NCBI GenBank assembly: GCA_019239895.1
Contig: JAFAZH010000019.1
Coordinates: 62,001-126,000, forward strand
Direction of reading: 5' to 3'
DNA length: 64,000 nucleotides
Origin: Abditibacteriaceae bacterium
Lineage (GTDB): Bacteria > Armatimonadota > Abditibacteriia > Abditibacteriales > Abditibacteriaceae
The position numbers and the translations under genes were made by a program. Position 1 is the stretch's first letter, and the number at the start of each line of letters is the position of its first letter. This document shows, one piece after another, positions 35,124-43,269 of the stretch. The notes beneath the pieces are model-generated. The model was given only the letters and a program-made list of their open reading frames with translations. It was not told the DNA's origin and searched no databases.

Positions 35124-36977
35124 ATGAATGCCGACCGTATCGCTCCTGGGCCAAATCCCGTTTTCGTCCGCGAGACACGGGTGCGCTGGCGGGGGCACGC
35201 TTTTACCATCATTTTTAGCTACGTTGTATTATTAGCCATCATGATGCTCGGCGTTTACTGGTCGAGTGCTACCCAGATTGAAGTGACTCCTAACCCACTT
35301 CGGCGCATGGCTCAAATCGGCCATAGCCTGTTTCTGAATCTGAGTTGGGTACAGACCCTGGGTTGCTTACTCCTGGCCCCGGCTCTAACCGCCACTTCGA
35401 TTGCGGTGGAGCGGGAACAGGGGCTTTTAGAAAGCCTGCAAGTCGCTCCGCTCTCGGCCCGGCACATTGTTAGCGGCAAGCTCCTGTCAGTTCTGTTGTT
35501 TATGGGGCTGTTGCTGTTAGCCACCTTACCCATCGCTTCACTCTGTTTCTTGATGGGCGGAGTGTCGCCTGCCGAGTTCGCCATTGCCGCCTTATTACAG
35601 GCCATAACCGTCCTGACGGGTGCAACGGTCGGCCTTTTTTGCTCCGCCTGGACACGACGTGCCAGCAGTGCTATGACCTTCACCTGGATTTTTATACTGC
35701 TGTGGGGCATTGGCAGTTTTTCTGCGGTTTTTGTGGCCCGGATTGTCACCCATGATTGGATAACGCAACTCTTTGGCGATACCAATCCGGTGTTAGCTGT
35801 GGTTGCACTGATCGAGCCGCAATTCAGGCGCAGCCGTGTAGCGATGGGAGGTTTTGATGTTGCGCCGTGGGAGGTTAGCTTAGCCTTCCAGTTATTGCTG
35901 ACTCCCCTACTGCTATGGCTAGCCGTGCGCGGTGTCCGTAAACCTCTCAATGAACCTTACTGGATGGAAGCATCGAAAAAATCAGGGACGCAGCCACAAA
36001 CCATTGATGCTGCACCTGATCCTGATATAGTTCAACAAGGCAGACAAGAGGCACTATCCGCTATTGAACGAGCTTCGGCATTAAGTAGCCAGTCCCGTTG
36101 GGAGTTGCCGCTCTTGCGCCGGGTTCATTTTGCCAATCCACTCCTACAGCGCGAGGTGCGCTCCAAATTTCGTATTCGCCGGATGCCACTCTGGAACATA
36201 CTCATTATCGGAGGGGTGTTGCTGATCGTAGCTTACTGGTATCTCTATGGCATGATAGAGATCATTGAAAATCCAGGCGAGCGTGAGGCTTACTGGTGGA
36301 CAATCTGTTTCCTCGGCTTGATAGTCTTAATGATCGCCGCTTCGATTATGGGCGCAGGAGGCTTCACGGGTGAGCGTCAAAATGGAACGTGGGAGGGGCT
36401 AGCACTTTCGCGGATGAGTTCAGGCCAGATTATTGTGGCTAAACTGCTGGCTCCCTTAATCGCCTGCTTTGTTTATTCCATCCCCGCCTGGCCCCTGCTC
36501 GGATGTTGCCTGTTGCAAGATGGTGTTATGGGAAGCTATCCACGACCAGGTGTGCAGTTGATTCAAGCTGCTATTGCTATCCTCATAGTGTTAGCCACAG
36601 TCTGGTGTTGCATCGCATGGAGCCTGTGGTTATCCTGGCGGAGTCACCGCACGGCTACCGCGGCGGGATGGGCCATAGGAATCCAAATCGCCCTCTATGC
36701 TTTTGCGCCAGGCTTCTTCTTTGCCCTCTCCGACACCACCGGAAGCAGTCAGGCAATGGCGGAATTCCTTACACTCTGGCACCCTTTCTTCGCACTCAGC
36801 AGCACGGCGAATCAAAGTAACCAGGGCCATGAAATTCAGCTTGCAGGAATTTGTGGTCTGACACAATTCTTAGCAGGAGGTGTGCTTTTAATGAGCCTAC
36901 ACCGCGCTATGCGCTATGGTGGACGGGAAAAGGATGAGGCGCAGGGCCAAACACCCGCCCCTGAAGGAGCGGGCTGA
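35124..36977 (+). CDS. double ABC-2 (COG1277-like) permease paralog 1 of 7
   Basis: 617 aa, about 12 predicted membrane helices in two similar halves. Each half opens with NP-x-(h)-x-RE-x-R-x-(R/K) (NPVFVRETRVRWRG at the start; NPLLQREVRSKFRIRR near 337), then a helix and the NosY/ABC-2 motif: VEREQGLLESLQVAPLS in half one and GERQNGTWEGLALSRMS in half two, the latter the least conserved of the array (ERQ for ERE). LMGGVSPAEF follows in half one. Such membrane proteins normally pair with an ATPase to move lipids, polysaccharide or drugs. The N-terminus carries an extra MNADRIAPG. GGCGGAG lies a few nt before the start. Confidence 0.85.
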   Translation: MNADRIAPGPNPVFVRETRVRWRGHAFTIIFSYVVLLAIMMLGVYWSSATQIEVTPNPLRRMAQIGHSLFLNLSWVQTLGCLLLAPALTATSIAVEREQGLLESLQVAPLSARHIVSGKLLSVLLFMGLLLLATLPIASLCFLMGGVSPAEFAIAALLQAITVLTGATVGLFCSAWTRRASSAMTFTWIFILLWGIGSFSAVFVARIVTHDWITQLFGDTNPVLAVVALIEPQFRRSRVAMGGFDVAPWEVSLAFQLLLTPLLLWLAVRGVRKPLNEPYWMEASKKSGTQPQTIDAAPDPDIVQQGRQEALSAIERASALSSQSRWELPLLRRVHFANPLLQREVRSKFRIRRMPLWNILIIGGVLLIVAYWYLYGMIEIIENPGEREAYWWTICFLGLIVLMIAASIMGAGGFTGERQNGTWEGLALSRMSSGQIIVAKLLAPLIACFVYSIPAWPLLGCCLLQDGVMGSYPRPGVQLIQAAIAILIVLATVWCCIAWSLWLSWRSHRTATAAGWAIGIQIALYAFAPGFFFALSDTTGSSQAMAEFLTLWHPFFALSSTANQSNQGHEIQLAGICGLTQFLAGGVLLMSLHRAMRYGGREKDEAQGQTPAPEGAG

Positions 36978-36984
36978 GAGGCAA

Positions 36985-37002
36985 AGCCCGGTGAACCGGG
37001 CT
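36985..37002. repeat. 18-bp palindrome
   Basis: AGCCCGGTGAACCGGGCT, with half of it (AGCCCGGTTCA) again at 37016-37026. It lies between paralogs 1 and 2 and may be a weak terminator or a repeat remnant. Confidence 0.4.
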
Positions 37003-37087
37003 GGGGATGCTACATTAGCCCGGTTCATGGGATTTACCTTTTCGGCTCGCTCTTTCCTCGCGGGTCAGTGGCAGTATTATATTATCT

Positions 37088-38902
37088 ATGCTACTTGAGA
37101 TTAATCCCATTCTACGACGTGAGGTGCGGGTGCGGTGGCGGGGGCCAGTGGCCTTTGGCCTGGTGTTTGGCTACGCGGCTCTGCTCGCCGCGCTAATGGG
37201 TGTCGCTTATGCCAGTCGAGTTCATTATGGAACGTGGTATACAGCACAGGGGCAGGCGATGTCGTCCCCGATGGCTGCCGTCGGGCATGAATTATTCCGC
37301 GACTTGACAGCGATGCAGATGGTGGCCTGGATGCTGTTATCGCCAGCTCTGACTTCGGCTTCCCTGGCCGGTGAGCGAGAACACGGGATGCTGGAATTGC
37401 TGCAACTCTCACCCCTTTTCCCCTCGCGCATTGCGGGTGGCAAATTAGTTTCTACTTTAGCCTTTCTGTTCCTGATGATGCTGGCCCCTATTCCCGTTAT
37501 CGCCATGTGTTTTCTCATGGGTGGCATTTCGCCAGGCGAGTTCATTGGGGCGGCTGTCTTGCAAGGTGTAACAGCTCTTTGCTGCGCCACGATTGGCCTC
37601 TTTTGCTCAGCTTGGTGTCGCCGCGCCAGTACCGCGATGGGAGTTTCGTTTGGCATTATCATTCTGTGGACAATTGGGGCTTTCGTCAAAACGGAGTTCC
37701 TGCGCTTTTCACCCACGATAAGCACCTCCTATTGGGCGGAAACTGGCTCCTGGCTGCTTGAAATTCTGGCACGAGCCAATCCTTACTACTGTGTTTTTCA
37801 CTTAGACGACACCTCCTGGGCCGGGCCTTGGACAATTGATGTTCCCGCCTGGCAGATGAGTGCCATCTTACAACTGGGGCTGACAGCCCTCCTCTTCTGG
37901 TCGAGTACCTGCGCCTTGCGCAAACCTCTCGCTGAAGCTGGATTCGCTGAACCTTCCAAAGAGCGCAAGCGGCCAATACCTAACGAAGAGGAGAATCCCC
38001 AGCCGCCATCACCTCAGCCTGATAAAGCCCGTAAAGCTGCGGGAGGTTGGATTGAGCCGCGTTTCGTTGCCCGCTTGCATTTCAGGAATCCAGTGCTACA
38101 GCGCGAGTTAGTGCGCAAATTGCGGATGCGCCGACCACCTTTCATCGTGCTGCTGCCCTTAGCAATCTTAGCCTTGGTCATTCTCTACTATTATGTGGAC
38201 ACCTTCATGCGCCTGGATGAACCTCGTATGCGCGGGCTAGTGTGGTGGAGCGTATCCGCCCTCGACATGATCTTAATCATTTTACTGGCATCGGCCTTTG
38301 GCGCAGTCGGGCTGGCCCGCGAGCGTGAGGCTGGCACCTGGGAAGGGTTGCAGCTTTCACTCCTATCGCCGCACCAGATTATTTTTGGTAAAGTGCTTCC
38401 ATCACTCTTTGCCTGCTGGCTTTCCTGGGTCTGGCTTTGCCCCCTGCTTATCCCCTGCATTAGTTGGTTAAATTGGAATACTTATGAACATCGAGAAGAA
38501 GTCACCCTCTACCGCGCCGTAGGCACAATTTTCATTCTGGCATCCGCTGCGTGGTGTTACACCTGTTGGGGTTTGTTGCTGTCGTGGTGCTTCCGCCGCG
38601 CCTGGATTGCAGTCGGCGTTACGATTGCTACTCTTATCTTCGCACTGATTATGGTGCCCACTTTCTGCTTTATGAGTAACAATTCCAATGACTCAGGCAT
38701 TATAGGCTTTCTGCACTGGTGGCACCCATTGTTCGGCATGATTGTGCTCTCAGAAAACGAATGGCACTGGTCAGAGCGCACTTCATTGTTCCTGGAAACT
38801 CCCCTTGCTTTATTCCTCTTAGGCTGGGTTTGGCTGTTTCTCTTACGCCGGAATATGAATAATGCTATCCGTGAAAAAGATACATTTCGACCAGAGCGGT
38901 AG
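37088..38902 (+). CDS. double ABC-2 (COG1277-like) permease paralog 2 of 7
   Basis: 604 aa. Half one: INPILRREVRVRWRG, then GEREHGMLELLQLSPLFPSR and LMGGISPGEF. A polar linker rich in Pro, Glu and Lys (about 290-315) faces the cytoplasm. Half two starts at NPVLQRELVRKLRMRR (about 334) and has REREAGTWEGLQLSLLSPH. About 12 helices. No ribosome site is obvious; it follows paralog 1 by 110 bp. As in the other copies, the two ERE loops are where an ATPase would dock, by analogy with NosY-type permeases. Confidence 0.85.
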   Translation: MLLEINPILRREVRVRWRGPVAFGLVFGYAALLAALMGVAYASRVHYGTWYTAQGQAMSSPMAAVGHELFRDLTAMQMVAWMLLSPALTSASLAGEREHGMLELLQLSPLFPSRIAGGKLVSTLAFLFLMMLAPIPVIAMCFLMGGISPGEFIGAAVLQGVTALCCATIGLFCSAWCRRASTAMGVSFGIIILWTIGAFVKTEFLRFSPTISTSYWAETGSWLLEILARANPYYCVFHLDDTSWAGPWTIDVPAWQMSAILQLGLTALLFWSSTCALRKPLAEAGFAEPSKERKRPIPNEEENPQPPSPQPDKARKAAGGWIEPRFVARLHFRNPVLQRELVRKLRMRRPPFIVLLPLAILALVILYYYVDTFMRLDEPRMRGLVWWSVSALDMILIILLASAFGAVGLAREREAGTWEGLQLSLLSPHQIIFGKVLPSLFACWLSWVWLCPLLIPCISWLNWNTYEHREEVTLYRAVGTIFILASAAWCYTCWGLLLSWCFRRAWIAVGVTIATLIFALIMVPTFCFMSNNSNDSGIIGFLHWWHPLFGMIVLSENEWHWSERTSLFLETPLALFLLGWVWLFLLRRNMNNAIREKDTFRPER

Positions 38903-38916
38903 AGGCGCGACCAGCA

Positions 38917-38936
38917 AGACGCGATCAATCGCGTCT
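38917..38936. repeat. GACGCGAT hairpin repeat
   Basis: AGACGCGAT and its complement (9-bp stem, 2-nt gap), followed by CTCTAC. A related piece with GCGTCTCTAC occurs near 42848, so the unit is dispersed at least twice in this array. Confidence 0.55.
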
Positions 38937-38995
38937 CTACGAAACACCCAGATTCTCATCGAACTTCTTAGCTTGAGCCGGACTCTAATTCAGAG

Positions 38996-39086
38996 GAGGG
39001 GTTTAGGGATTGGGGTCTGTAGTTAAACGAGTGCAGTTATGCCGGGGGCTGCTTGCTAAACCCTGAACCCCAACCCCCTAAACTCC
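38996..39086. repeat. imperfect inverted repeat in the paralog 2-3 gap
   Basis: A G-rich arm (38996-39016, GGGGTTTAGGGATTGGGGT core) pairs imperfectly with a C-rich arm (39067-39086). It shares the 252-bp gap between paralogs 2 and 3 with the GACGCGAT hairpin and looks like a small non-coding mobile or REP-type unit. Confidence 0.5.
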
Positions 39087-39154
39087 CAGCACGCTGCATG
39101 AGGCGTCAATTTCTCCTAAAATGTCAGTTACCCTAACGCTGCGAGTTCCTGCTT

Positions 39155-40888
39155 ATGCAACAGCCCCTTCAAGAATTTGAATTCAACGCGATTTTGAAGC
39201 GCGAGGTGCGGGCGCGGTGGCGCAGGTGGCCTGCTTTTGTCGCCGTGTTCCTCTATGCCGCGTTACTGGCAGTTGCTCTGGGCTGGCGCTATACACAGAC
39301 CCTCTCCAGTGCTGGGGGCATTTCCACCACTGACGCGCCCCGCATGGGACGTGAGCTATTTGACACCATGACTTTCATTCAGGCTTTAGGGTGGATGCTC
39401 TTAGCGCCTGTGCTGACCGCCACAGCTATCACTGGCGAGCGCGAACGGGGCACCTTGAGTGGCCTGCTGCTATCATGCTTAACTCCAAGCGAGATTGTGC
39501 GTGGCAAACTCTTATCCGCGTTTTCATTTATTGGCCTGATGCTCCTGGTGCCGCTGCCCATCATGGCGATTTGCTTCCCCCTAGGTGGCGTTTCCCCTGG
39601 CGAGTTTGTTATCGCAGTGGTGCTCAACGCAGGCACGGCTGTGGCTTGCGCTGCGGTGGGATTGGTGGCTTCAGCCAGTCAGCGTCGCTCCAGCACGGCG
39701 ATTGGATGGGCCTTGGCCAGCATCGTCCTCTGGTGCATCGTGCCTCCCATTTCTCTCTTTAGTCCGCTCTCGGCGGTGATGTTTGTTCCGACAGGCCAAG
39801 CCATTGTAGCACTTTTTCTGGGATTAATTTTTCTATCCATTGTGCCCTTATGGATGGTTAAAGAAGCGGCTTTCCGCATCCTTCGCCCATTACCGGATCC
39901 CCCGCCTGTTGAACGAGTCTCTCAACTTTCAGTGTTTACCAGCCCCACAACGCCCTACCAAGAATCGTCAAATTATGAGGAATCCTTGCCTGCTTCGCCA
40001 ATGGCGAAATGGCAACGGTTACCCTTAGTTTCCCGTTTGAAGTTTGATAACCCGGTGCTGCAACGGGAGGTGCGTATCCGCTTGCAAATGCGCGAGGGAG
40101 CCTGGGGCACGGAAAGCCAAAACTCGCCGGGGTGCTGGCTCACCATTGGCGTGTTCTTTTTATGCTTTGGCCTGATACTGGTTCTCAGTGCGCCGGAATC
40201 GCGCTTGATAACCTGGACAACGTTTACCAACCTCTGGCTGTTGGGCGTCATCATCGGCACGACCTTAATGGGCGCATTGGCCTTTGCTCGTGAACGCGAG
40301 CAAGGTATGTTACAACCCGTGATGCTGACCCTGATGACGCGGCGCGACATTCTGGCCGGAAAAATCGGCGGGTCGCTCGTGGTGTGCGCTTACTTTTCTC
40401 TGGCCTTGCTGCCCGTGCTGTTGCCCTGCCTGCGCGGTCTGTGGAACTCGCATGGGCAAGGCTTGGATCAAAGCGTTTTCGGGCTGAGCTTAGCTAAAAC
40501 AGAAAACAAGATATTGGGTATCTCGGTCTTGCAAGCTCTATCTACCGTCGCGGTTATCATGGTAACAGCATGGTTTTGCACTGCGTGTGGTTTGCTGCTC
40601 TCGTGGTTTAGTCGGCAGACGTGGATTGCTACCGGGGGAGCCTTAGCTGCCATTTTTCTGCTAAATGTGCTCCCACCTCTGGTGACGCCAGTGGAGGAAT
40701 CCGGCTTTTCCCTCGCCCGCTTTTATCAGCCGTTCTTTGCGGTGCAAGCTATTCTGCGCAGTAATGCCACACACGGCATGGTTATCGCCGGATGGTTTAC
40801 GCTCTTTTATTTTAGCCTCGGTCTACTTTTCCTATTCGTTGTCTATGCCGCTATGCGCAATGGTGCGCGGGAGAGTGAGAGCAGATAG
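39155..40888 (+). CDS. double ABC-2 (COG1277-like) permease paralog 3 of 7
   Basis: 577 aa, the most divergent of the full copies. Half one: FNAILKREVRARWRRW (NP is NA here), GERERGTLSGLLLSCLTPS, PLGGVSPGEF. Half two: NPVLQREVRIRLQMR near 298, REREQGMLQPVMLTLMTRRD. The linker between halves is short (about 255-285). The N-terminus carries an extra MQQPLQEFE. It probably starts a new transcript because 252 bp of repeats precede it. Confidence 0.85.
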   Translation: MQQPLQEFEFNAILKREVRARWRRWPAFVAVFLYAALLAVALGWRYTQTLSSAGGISTTDAPRMGRELFDTMTFIQALGWMLLAPVLTATAITGERERGTLSGLLLSCLTPSEIVRGKLLSAFSFIGLMLLVPLPIMAICFPLGGVSPGEFVIAVVLNAGTAVACAAVGLVASASQRRSSTAIGWALASIVLWCIVPPISLFSPLSAVMFVPTGQAIVALFLGLIFLSIVPLWMVKEAAFRILRPLPDPPPVERVSQLSVFTSPTTPYQESSNYEESLPASPMAKWQRLPLVSRLKFDNPVLQREVRIRLQMREGAWGTESQNSPGCWLTIGVFFLCFGLILVLSAPESRLITWTTFTNLWLLGVIIGTTLMGALAFAREREQGMLQPVMLTLMTRRDILAGKIGGSLVVCAYFSLALLPVLLPCLRGLWNSHGQGLDQSVFGLSLAKTENKILGISVLQALSTVAVIMVTAWFCTACGLLLSWFSRQTWIATGGALAAIFLLNVLPPLVTPVEESGFSLARFYQPFFAVQAILRSNATHGMVIAGWFTLFYFSLGLLFLFVVYAAMRNGARESESR

Positions 40889-40903
40889 AAGGCTAACCCG
40901 ATT

Positions 40904-42799
40904 ATGGAACTTAATCCCATTGTAGCGCGAGAATTTCTGGCGCGTTGGCGTGGCTTTCGCGCCTTCGCGTTGCTTTTCTGTTACTCGGCGCTACTGGCAG
41001 GTGGGATAGGTTTTATCTATGCGTACGGGCGTGACACAGAACACGCAGCAGCACGGGGACATGAACTATTTCGTCAATTAACCTGGATTCAAACTTTAGG
41101 TTGGATGTTACTGGCTCCAGCCCTCACTGCGACTTCCATTGCGGGTGAGCGCGAACGAGGACTTCTAGAACAGGTGCAGCTTTCACCACTCTCGGCCTGG
41201 CGGATTGCGTGGGGTAAGTTGCTCTCCGCGCTTCTTATGATTGGCCTGCTGCTCGCGGTGCCTTTACCCGTTATCGCTATCTGTTTCTTTCTAGGCGGCG
41301 TTTCACCTGCCGAATTTGGTGCGGCCCTGGCTTTGCAGGCGGCAACGGCTGCCACCTGCGCCACCATTGGCCTCTTTTGCTCCGCGTGGTGCCGCCGCTC
41401 CAATGTCGCAATGGCTCTCGCTTTTGCGACTGTCTTTGGCTGGGGCATCAGTAGCTTTATTGCGCTCGTCCTTGCTGAAATTGGCAAAGCAGGCGGATTT
41501 TCTAAGGCTGATGTGCAAGGTACTGTCTGGGCGTTGCTGGACCTTTCTAAAACCAGTGCACTCTGGGATTTGCTGAGCTTCTATAGCAGTAGTAACCCAG
41601 TTTATGCCGCGGTTAGCTTGAGTGAATTAGTGTCCAGCCTACCAGCGCCAAGTTTACTAACAGTCATGGGAGATATTCCCTTATGGGCACTCTGCATCGC
41701 TCTCCAGACATGGATAACATTGTTTCTCCTCTGGTTAGCGGCACGCGCTTTACGCAAGCCCTTTGTGGAACAGTACTGGTATGAAGTCTCCAAACGGCGG
41801 CGCAAGCACAAACCAAAGACCCTTCCCGCGCCCACCCCAACCGAAAATGAGACCCCTAAGTCACGCGTGCGCCCGTTGCACTGGGAATTACCTTTAGCTT
41901 CCAGAATAGCTTTTGCGAATCCGATTTTGCAGCGTGAAATTCGTGGTAAGTTGCGCCTGCGACGGGTCTCTCCCTTCTTCGGGGTCATCTTGACGATTAT
42001 ATTCCTGTGGCTACTGTATGATTATTGCACCGCCGTCTACCATGCCTTTATGAACAGCTACAACCGGGTAGATACCTGGTGGGCCTATTCCGGTCTGGCG
42101 TTGCTGGCGATAGCTCCCATAGCCGCCGTGATGAGTGCGGGAGCCTTTACCCGCGAGCGCGAATTGGGCACGCAGGAAGCCTTGCTCTTATCATTAATGA
42201 AACCCGTGGAGATCATTAGCGGCAAATTAATGGCAACGCTGCTAATCTGTGGCGTGGCTATTTTACCTTTAGTCCCGCTCATGATTCCCACCATTAGACA
42301 CGTTTCGCCAGTCCACAACGTGTACAATGGCCTCGACGATGGCGTCGTGTATGATGGCGTTGCTCCCGGCTATGCAGTCGTGGCGCTGCTCCTCATTTTT
42401 GCCACCGCCTGGTGCTATACCATATGGGGCATGATGCTATCGTGGCTCTGCCGTCGCACCGCTGTGGCCACGATTTGGACACTGGGCACCCTCTTTGCCG
42501 CCAATGCTTTCTTGCCACCGCTGATAGACCTCTATATTAATCGTCCCTACTCGTCTTATTATTCTGGGGAAGCAAAGCAGATACTACTTTATTGTTGGCA
42601 CCCTTTCCTGGCTTTTAGCTGGATGACCGATACCACAAGACATCCGCCACTAGCCTTTGCGCTCCTGGTCTGTGCTGTCCTATTCATTACGGGTTGCGGT
42701 TTAATGGTTCTGCTGATGCACTTGATGCAAGACGCGCCACGCGAGAGGGATCACAGTCAACACAGTCAACCTGGCAGATGGCTCTACCAAAAGCTTTAG
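40904..42799 (+). CDS. double ABC-2 (COG1277-like) permease paralog 4 of 7
   Basis: 631 aa, start 15 bp after paralog 3, so probably co-transcribed; AGAAGG lies about 12 nt before ATG. Half one: ELNPIVAREFLARWRG, GERERGLLEQVQLSPLSAWR, FLGGVSPAEF. A basic linker (KRRRKHKPK near 300) leads to half two at NPILQREIRGKLRLRR (about 339) with RERELGTQEALLLSLMKP. About 12 helices. Half one has a longer loop with a Lys-rich stretch near 190-220. Confidence 0.85.
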   Translation: MELNPIVAREFLARWRGFRAFALLFCYSALLAGGIGFIYAYGRDTEHAAARGHELFRQLTWIQTLGWMLLAPALTATSIAGERERGLLEQVQLSPLSAWRIAWGKLLSALLMIGLLLAVPLPVIAICFFLGGVSPAEFGAALALQAATAATCATIGLFCSAWCRRSNVAMALAFATVFGWGISSFIALVLAEIGKAGGFSKADVQGTVWALLDLSKTSALWDLLSFYSSSNPVYAAVSLSELVSSLPAPSLLTVMGDIPLWALCIALQTWITLFLLWLAARALRKPFVEQYWYEVSKRRRKHKPKTLPAPTPTENETPKSRVRPLHWELPLASRIAFANPILQREIRGKLRLRRVSPFFGVILTIIFLWLLYDYCTAVYHAFMNSYNRVDTWWAYSGLALLAIAPIAAVMSAGAFTRERELGTQEALLLSLMKPVEIISGKLMATLLICGVAILPLVPLMIPTIRHVSPVHNVYNGLDDGVVYDGVAPGYAVVALLLIFATAWCYTIWGMMLSWLCRRTAVATIWTLGTLFAANAFLPPLIDLYINRPYSSYYSGEAKQILLYCWHPFLAFSWMTDTTRHPPLAFALLVCAVLFITGCGLMVLLMHLMQDAPRERDHSQHSQPGRWLYQKL

Positions 42800-42919
42800 G
42801 AGCCGTTAGCAAGTCTTATGAGTTATCTAAAAGTAGAGAGCCAATAACCGCGTCTCTACCGGCCCCTCCTAACTTCCCCTCTGCCAAGGGGGAAGGGCTT
42901 CTCGATAGCTGGTCAATTT

Positions 42920-43267
42920 ATGAAAAATATCAAATGGCGCAAATTCCTAATGGCCTTACTCTGGGCGGAGACATTCATTGCGTTTCCTATGTGGCTGGGG
43001 TCTGTGGCCTTTTATGCCATGATACTTAATCCCCGTTATCAAGAATTTTGCTTGCGGTTTGGAATTTGGGGGATTACTCTTGGTATGACATTGCCAAAAC
43101 TACCGCTTAACATGCTGGGCGTATTAGTAGGCTATTGCACTGGGATATTCGTAGGATGCCGATTATACGGCAAACACCGCTTTTCCTCATGGATATTGGG
43201 GGAGAAAGAGATTTGGCTTCTGTCCAAATTCACCAGGCGCATACTAAGCTTGATTCCAGGGAGATGA
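42920..43267 (+). CDS. small membrane protein inside the permease array, unknown
   Basis: 115 aa with three probable helices (about 8-32, 45-62 and 62-82) and a basic C-terminus ending IPGR. It is not a piece of the permease family as far as I can see: it lacks the NPxLxRE and ERE motifs. Its stop (43265-43267) overlaps ATG 43264 and sits just before ATG 43270 of paralog 5, so translation is probably coupled. No strong ribosome site is seen. It could be an accessory subunit or a chance frame; coupling and helix pattern favour a real gene. Confidence 0.55.
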   Translation: MKNIKWRKFLMALLWAETFIAFPMWLGSVAFYAMILNPRYQEFCLRFGIWGITLGMTLPKLPLNMLGVLVGYCTGIFVGCRLYGKHRFSSWILGEKEIWLLSKFTRRILSLIPGR

Positions 43268-43269
43268 GA

